A stretch of DNA of 64,000 nt from Amycolatopsis sp. cg9 (GTDB lineage: Bacteria; Actinomycetota; Actinomycetes; Mycobacteriales; Pseudonocardiaceae): NCBI RefSeq assembly GCF_041346945.1, contig NZ_CP166850.1, positions 4,216,001 through 4,280,000 of the forward strand, given 5' to 3'. A program made the translations under genes and the position numbers. Under the pieces are notes generated by a model. The model was not told the origin of the DNA, did no database searches, and worked only from the letters and a program-made list of their open reading frames with translations. Positions 59,801 to 64,000 of the stretch are shown here, piece after piece (the stretch's first letter is position 1; each line of letters opens with the position of its first letter).

Positions 59801-60108
59801 CGTCCAACGGCAACGCGTCCGGCACGCTGACGGTGACCTACACCGACGGCACGACGTCCACCGCGACCATCGGGTTCTCCGACTGGACCCTCGGTGGCGG
59901 CGGCGCGCAGCCGGCGTTCGGCAACCGGATCGTGCTGTCCACGCCGTATCGCAACGCCGCGGGCAGCGACCCGCAGCAGATCCGCACGATGGTGTTCGGG
60001 ACGAACCCGATCACCTTGGACGCGGGCAAGACGGTGGCGAGCGTGACGCTCCCGGCCACCGTCAACGGCGGCGCGCTCCACGTGTTCGCCATCGGCATCG
60101 GTGCGTAG
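56878..60108 (+). CDS. Secreted GH92 alpha-mannosidase, multidomain (enzyme 1)
   Basis: A 1076-residue precursor from ATG 56878 (ATG 56884 is possible). A signal peptide (to about 32, AAAAQA) leads to the GH92 N-terminal beta-sandwich ([33 protein letters not shown]). The (alpha/alpha)6 catalytic domain includes the acid-region [16 protein letters not shown] and base-region [22 protein letters not shown]. After about 770 come an Ig-like NEW3-type domain and a C-terminal galactose-binding-like module, absent from enzyme 2. GH92 enzymes are Ca-dependent exo-alpha-mannosidases for mannans and N-glycans. A LacI operator precedes it. Confidence 0.93.
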   Translation: [1076 protein letters not shown]

Positions 60109-60120
60109 TGATCCACCCCT

Positions 60121-60153
60121 GAAAGGCCGCCCGCCTCGCGCGGGCGGCCTTTC
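60121..60153. terminator. Strong hairpin between the two GH92 genes
   Basis: A perfect 14-bp stem GAAAGGCCGCCCGC (60121-60134) / complement (60140-60153) with a 5-base loop, 12 bases after the first GH92 stop. It should end or attenuate transcription before the second gene. Confidence 0.8.
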
Positions 60154-60174
60154 GCGGACTTCGGAGGAAGCTCA

Positions 60175-62562
60175 GTGAAGCGCAAGATCCTGGCGGGCGC
60201 GTTGACGCTCGCCGTGGTGGCGACGGGGGTGAGTCCCGTGGTCGCGGAAGCGTCCGGTGGGGACGCCCTCGACGCCGTCAACACGTTCATCGGCACGCAG
60301 GACGAGGGCAACACCTTCCCGGGCGCCTCGGCGCCGTTCGGGATGACGCAGGTCAGCCCGATCACCTCGCACTACGCCGGCTACCGCTACACCGACACGG
60401 CCATCCGCGGGTTCGGGCACTTCTTCCTGTCCGGCGCGGGCTGCTGGGAACAGGGCGGCCTCGTCTCGACGCTGCCGACGACCGGGGAGATCGGTCCCGG
60501 CAAGGCGTTCGACACCACGAAAGCGTCCAGTTTCGACCAGAAGCAGTACGCGTCGCCGTTCACGCACGACGGCGAGGTCGGCAAGCCCGGCTACTACAAG
60601 GTCCACCTGACCGGCTACGGCGGCGTCGACGTCGAGACGACGGCGGCCACGCGGGCGGGTGCCGAGCGGTACACCTTCACGAAACCCGGTGACGCCAACG
60701 TCTTCGTCAACGTCGGGCAGGCCAACGACAAGGAACCGGTGACGGGCAGCAGCATCCGCGTCGTCGACGACCGGACCGTCGAGGGAACCGTGGAGTCGCA
60801 GGCCTTCTGCGGCGGCAAGGCCTACACGACCTACTTCACGACGAAGTTCGACAAGCCGTTCAAGTCCTCGGGCACGTGGTCGCCGACCGGCGGCACGCCG
60901 GGTTCGCGCGAGTCGAGTGGCGGCGCGGGCCTGCGCGGTGCGTGGCTGACGTTCGCGGGCGGCGGTCAGGTAACCGCCACCACCGCGATCTCCCAGGTGG
61001 ACGCGCAGGGCGCGCGGGTGAACCTGGCCGCCGAACGCATCCGGTCGTTCGACGCGGCGAAGGCCGACGTCCAGCGCGCTTGGCGGAAGGAACTGTCCAG
61101 TGTGGATATCAAGGGCGGCTCGACCGACGACCGGACGGTCTTCTACACCTCGCTCTACCACGCGCTGCTGCAGCCGCTGACCGCGAACGACGCCGACGGC
61201 CGCTACTACGGCTTCGACAAGAAGATCCACCGCGCGACCGGCTGGACCTACTACGACTTCTTCTCGCTGTGGGACACCTACCGCTCCCAGAACCAGCTCC
61301 TGGCGCTGCTGCGGCCGAGCCGCGCGAAGGACATCGCCAAGAGCATCCTCGCCATCCACGACCAGGGCGGCTGGCTGCCGCGGTGGGCGTACGCGAGCCA
61401 GGAGACGAACACGATGACCGGCGACCCGGTCACCCCGTTCCTGGTGGACCTCTGGCGGTTCGGCGCGCTGTCGGGCGAGGAAACGCGCGCCTACCAGGCG
61501 CTGCTGCAGAACTCGACGCGGATCCCGCCCGCGTCGTCGCCGTTCCAGGGCCGTTCCGGCAACGCCAGCTACCAGCAGGACGGGTTCGTCCAGTACGACC
61601 CGGACTTCCCCAAGAAGGGGCAGGACACCGACCCGAACCACGGCGCGTCGGCCACCCTGGAGTACGCGCTCGGTGACTGTTCGCTGTCGGTCATGGCCGC
61701 AGCGCTCGGCAAGAAGGACGACGCCGCCGCGCTGAAGGAGAAGGGCCGGACCTACCGGACGCTCTGGGACGAAACGCAGACCGACCGCGGCTTCACCGGC
61801 TTCTTCCGGCCGAAGGTGGCCGGTGGCGACTGGTTCAGCCCCGCCGACAAGCCGTACAGCCCGCAGAGCCAGGACGGCTTCCACGAGGGCACGGCCTGGC
61901 AGTACCAGTGGCTGGTCCAGCAGGACGTTCCCGGGCTCGTCGACCGCATGGGCGGCCCGGCGGCCACCGGGAAGCGCCTCGACGACTTCTTCGCCTACGA
62001 CGAGCTGGTGAAGAACCCGGCGACGGCGGTCCGCGAGAACTGGGTCGTCGGCCCGTACGACTACTACGACCAGTTCCGCTACAACCCGAACAACGAGCCC
62101 GACCTGCACTCGCCGTGGATGTACGCGCTCACCGGCCAGCCGGCGAAGACCTCGACCGTCGTGCGGGCCGCGCACACACTGTTCACCAACGCGCCCAACG
62201 GCGTCACCGGGAACGACGACCTCGGCACCATGTCGGCCTGGTACGTCTTCAGCGCGCTGGGGCTCTACCCCGCCGTCCCAGGGACTGGGAACTTCGTGCT
62301 CAACGCGCCGCGGTTCGAGAAGTCCGTGCTGCACCTGGAGAACGGGCGCGACATCACGATCAAGGCGCCCGGCGCGGACGGCTCGAAGCTGCAGTACGTC
62401 TCGGGGCTGAAGGTCGGTTCGAAGCCCGGTGACAAGGTGTACGTCGGTGTCGACCAGCTCAAGCGCGGCGCGACGCTGGACTTCTCCCTGACTGCTGACG
62501 TCGCGAAGGCGACGTGGGGGACTTCGCCGTCCGCGGCACCGGTTTCCCCGTGTTCTGACTAG
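60175..62562 (+). CDS. Secreted GH92 alpha-mannosidase (enzyme 2)
   Basis: A 795-residue precursor from GTG 60175 behind GGAGGAA. A signal peptide ends near residue 27 (VVAEASG). The two GH92 domains fill the rest: NTFIGTQDEGNTFPGASAPFGMTQVSP at the start, FHEGTAWQYQWLVQQD around the acid region, and TGNDDLGTMSAWYVFSALGLYP with the base aspartates. It has no extra C-terminal modules. The VQQD in place of VPYD/VPHD in the sugar-binding loop suggests a different linkage preference from enzyme 1. It follows the hairpin at 60121-60153 and may be read at a lower level. Confidence 0.92.
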   Translation: MKRKILAGALTLAVVATGVSPVVAEASGGDALDAVNTFIGTQDEGNTFPGASAPFGMTQVSPITSHYAGYRYTDTAIRGFGHFFLSGAGCWEQGGLVSTLPTTGEIGPGKAFDTTKASSFDQKQYASPFTHDGEVGKPGYYKVHLTGYGGVDVETTAATRAGAERYTFTKPGDANVFVNVGQANDKEPVTGSSIRVVDDRTVEGTVESQAFCGGKAYTTYFTTKFDKPFKSSGTWSPTGGTPGSRESSGGAGLRGAWLTFAGGGQVTATTAISQVDAQGARVNLAAERIRSFDAAKADVQRAWRKELSSVDIKGGSTDDRTVFYTSLYHALLQPLTANDADGRYYGFDKKIHRATGWTYYDFFSLWDTYRSQNQLLALLRPSRAKDIAKSILAIHDQGGWLPRWAYASQETNTMTGDPVTPFLVDLWRFGALSGEETRAYQALLQNSTRIPPASSPFQGRSGNASYQQDGFVQYDPDFPKKGQDTDPNHGASATLEYALGDCSLSVMAAALGKKDDAAALKEKGRTYRTLWDETQTDRGFTGFFRPKVAGGDWFSPADKPYSPQSQDGFHEGTAWQYQWLVQQDVPGLVDRMGGPAATGKRLDDFFAYDELVKNPATAVRENWVVGPYDYYDQFRYNPNNEPDLHSPWMYALTGQPAKTSTVVRAAHTLFTNAPNGVTGNDDLGTMSAWYVFSALGLYPAVPGTGNFVLNAPRFEKSVLHLENGRDITIKAPGADGSKLQYVSGLKVGSKPGDKVYVGVDQLKRGATLDFSLTADVAKATWGTSPSAAPVSPCSD

Positions 62563-62570
62563 ATAGCGGT

Positions 62571-62614
62571 GCTCACGAACGTGGTTCGGACCACAGTGGA
62601 CCACGTTCGTGAGC
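62571..62614. terminator. Long hairpin after second GH92 gene
   Basis: A perfect 15-bp stem GCTCACGAACGTGGT (62571-62585) / ACCACGTTCGTGAGC (62600-62614) with a 14-base loop, 8 bases after the stop codon. No T-run follows. Confidence 0.75.
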
Positions 62615-62790
62615 ATCATCACGGGACCCGGTGTTCCGGTGAGGGCCGTCACGCCTCACACTGGGATGAGCACGTCCGACGACGCCGTTGACGTACAAGG
62701 CAAGTCCGCCTTGGACGGTGTGTCGGGCGGCTTTTTCATGAACACAGCTCGTGCAGTGACCAACGTGGTGAGACCCCACAGGAGGAAGCA

Positions 62791-63156
62791 GTGTCCAGCA
62801 AGGCCGCTCTAGTGTTCCGCGTGGCCGCAGTAGCCGAAGCCCTTTCCTGGGCGGCGCTGCTTGTCGGGATGTTCCTCAAGTACGTCGTCCACTCTTCCGG
62901 TGAGGGCGGCGTGCCCGTCATCGGCATGGTGCACGGCGTGATCTTCGTCCTCTACGTGGTCGTCTCCCTGTCCGTGGCGAAGCCGCTCGGCTGGCGCCCG
63001 AAGACGCTGGTCCTCGCCCTGCTCGCGAGCATCCCGCCGCTGTTCACGTGGCTGTTCGAGAAGTGGGCGCTGCGCAACGGCAAGCTCGACGGCCCGCAGC
63101 GGCTGTCCCACGGCGGTGTCGGCCTGTTCCAGGTGCAGGAACCCGTCGCCGTCTGA
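62791..63156 (+). CDS. DUF3817 membrane protein
   Basis: A 121-residue protein from GTG 62791 with AGGAGG upstream. It matches DUF3817: FRVAAVAEALSWAALLVGMFLKYV near 9-32, GMVHGVIFVLYVVVSLSVAKPLGW near 45-68 and LALLASIPPLFTWLFEKWALR near 75-95, three membrane helices. Function is unknown; the family is widespread in actinobacteria and small Gram-positives. The region 62615-62790 before it shows no gene. Confidence 0.87.
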   Translation: MSSKAALVFRVAAVAEALSWAALLVGMFLKYVVHSSGEGGVPVIGMVHGVIFVLYVVVSLSVAKPLGWRPKTLVLALLASIPPLFTWLFEKWALRNGKLDGPQRLSHGGVGLFQVQEPVAV

Positions 63157-63170
63157 TCCCAGGATGTGAG

Positions 63171-63203
63171 AAAGGCCCGCACCGCCCGGTGCGGGCCTTT
63201 TTC
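63171..63203. terminator. Bidirectional intrinsic terminator
   Basis: A perfect 13-bp stem AAAGGCCCGCACC (63171-63183) / GGTGCGGGCCTTT (63188-63200) with a 4-base loop and a T-run on the plus strand. It lies between the DUF3817 gene and the convergent MarR gene. Confidence 0.88.
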
Positions 63204-63204
63204 G

Positions 63205-63705
63205 TCATTCCGTGAAGTCGCCCGCGGCCCGGCGCACCTTCGTCAGCAGGTCGGTCAGCTGCTCGGTCTGCCGCTCGGTGAGCCCGGACAGCCCGAAGTC
63301 GATCGCCGTCACGGCCTCGGTCGCGGTCTCGCGGCGCTTGCGGCCCTCGTCGGTGATCTCGACGAGCGTCGTGCGCCGGTCCGTCGGGTGCGGCACGCGC
63401 TTGACGAGCCCGTCGCGCTCCAGCCGGTCGACTATGTTGGTGACACTGGTGGGGTGCAGCTGGAGCCGCTCGCCCATCACCCGCATCGGCAGGCTGGCGC
63501 TGCGGGCGAAGGTGAGCAGCACCAGTGCTTCGTACCGGGCGAAGGTCAGGCCGTGCGGCTTGAGCGCGCCGTCCACCGCGGACTGGATGATCTGCTGGAC
63601 CCGCATCACCCCGGTCACCGCGGCCATGGTCCCGGAGGGCCCGATCCGGTCCTCCCAGAGCGCGGCCGCGCGGGCGATCGGGTCGAACGGCAGCGGACGG
63701 TTCAT
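63205..63705 (-). CDS. MarR-family transcriptional regulator
   Basis: A 166-residue protein from ATG 63705. The winged helix (about 50-115) includes [50 protein letters not shown] (landmarks) and the wing [17 protein letters not shown] longer N-terminus ([21 protein letters not shown]) makes it resemble the MarR group near transport or acyl-CoA genes. It is divergent from the gene at 63784 with a 78-base gap and may regulate it. No clear palindrome was found. Confidence 0.9.
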   Translation of the reverse strand: MNRPLPFDPIARAAALWEDRIGPSGTMAAVTGVMRVQQIIQSAVDGALKPHGLTFARYEALVLLTFARSASLPMRVMGERLQLHPTSVTNIVDRLERDGLVKRVPHPTDRRTTLVEITDEGRKRRETATEAVTAIDFGLSGLTERQTEQLTDLLTKVRRAAGDFTE

Positions 63706-63783
63706 GACACGCGAAGTTACCAGCGGGTACCGGCGCGTGTCCCACGACCGGCGGAAAGAGCACCGAAGAAGGGACTTCCGACC

Positions 63784-64000
63784 ATGATCGTCGCGTTCAG
63801 CGTGAGCCCGTCCGGCGGGGAGCCCGACGGCGGAGTCAGCGAAGCCGTGGCTCGCGCCGTCAAGGTGGTCCGCGACTCCGGGCTGCCCAACTCGACCAAC
63901 GCGATGTTCACGAACATCGAGGGCGAGTGGGACGAGGTGATGGCCGTCGTGAAGCGCGCGGTGGAAGCCGCGGGGGAGGGCTCGGCGCGCGTCGGGCTCG
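63784..64000 (+). CDS. Thiamine-binding-fold protein (MTH1187/DUF77 family), truncated by window end
   Basis: ATG 63784 opens a frame that runs off the window after 72 codons. The visible part, [11 protein letters not shown]..., with [32 protein letters not shown], matches the small ferredoxin-like-fold MTH1187/YqgV family, members of which bind thiamine or related ligands. The family is about 100 residues, so about 30 residues lie outside. Function in vivo is not settled. It is divergent from the MarR gene at 63205. Confidence 0.82.
   Translation, partial: MIVAFSVSPSGGEPDGGVSEAVARAVKVVRDSGLPNSTNAMFTNIEGEWDEVMAVVKRAVEAAGEGSARVGL

Noticed and set aside
56635..60081. Minus-strand frame of about 1150 codons opposite the first GH92 gene
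   Set aside because: No start signal or recognisable domain; high-GC shadow of a gene with clear catalytic motifs.
60172..62652. Minus-strand frame of about 826 codons opposite the second GH92 gene
   Set aside because: Low-complexity Arg/Val composition, antisense to a complete enzyme.
1..64000. CRISPR arrays, tRNA/rRNA genes, insertion sequences, prophage or integrative-element ends
   Set aside because: No spaced direct-repeat array, no cloverleaf-like or rRNA-like sequence, no transposase or integrase product was recognised on either strand.

Overview
The window is about 70% or more G+C, with short or overlapping gene junctions (many GTGA/ATGA stop-start overlaps), frequent GTG starts, and actinomycete regulator types (SARP/BTAD, DivIVA-like coiled coil, SPW and DUF3817 membrane proteins, a DasR-type operator). 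It fits a chromosomal segment of a filamentous actinomycete, most likely a member of the Pseudonocardiaceae close to Amycolatopsis. That assignment is an inference from style and gene families. I see no rRNA, tRNA, CRISPR array, insertion sequence, integrase or phage gene, so this looks like ordinary chromosome carrying scattered accessory genes.

Layout. 1-2026: end of an acyl-CoA dehydrogenase, an F420/nitroreductase-fold protein and a FAH-family hydratase in one overlapping run. 2013-5219: a large membrane NACHT NTPase. 5308-9816: small membrane protein, Tex RNA-binding protein with an RGG-like tail, and a secreted GH18 chitinase behind a DasR-like site. 9994-16728: a SARP-LysR fusion regulator, a PPOX-like protein, an orphan protein with a HEPN-like motif, and a GMC oxidoreductase/Baeyer-Villiger-type monooxygenase pair. 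16821-21709: barstar-domain protein, AlkZ-like protein, AraC, TetR and MarR regulators and a VOC protein. 21726-29879: a phenylacetate locus, with paaI-paaK-tetR facing away from paaZABCDE and likely TetR operators in the shared intergenic region.

29886-37703: SEFIR-domain protein, class III adenylate cyclase, universal stress protein, DivIVA-like coiled coil, crotonyl-CoA carboxylase/reductase (ccrA), SPW protein and TetR. 38036-40782: methylmalonyl-CoA epimerase, thiolase and MeaB, which together with ccrA point to ethylmalonyl-/methylmalonyl-CoA metabolism. 41094-44540: secreted cyclophilin, MocR regulator, AhpD-like and PEP-mutase-like proteins. 44603-50678: two acetate-type sodium symporters, a DUF485 partner, a small membrane protein and a LytS/LytTR two-component system.

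50810-62562: a divergent cyclase-like protein, then the most coherent system in the window: lacI-manA-ABC ATPase-permease-binding lipoprotein (minus strand) facing two secreted GH92 alpha-mannosidases (plus strand). Near-identical LacI-type palindromes lie at the lacI start, before the first GH92 gene, and inside manA. Together they describe a mannan or mannoprotein glycan degradation, uptake and isomerisation regulon. 62791-64000: DUF3817 protein, MarR regulator and the start of a thiamine-binding-fold protein.

Most novel-looking items: the membrane NACHT protein with a cysteine-enriched C-terminal region, the SEFIR protein, the SARP-LysR chimera, the three-operator mannan regulon, and several long perfect palindromes at gene ends. 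All similarity statements come from reading the sequence; no database search was run.
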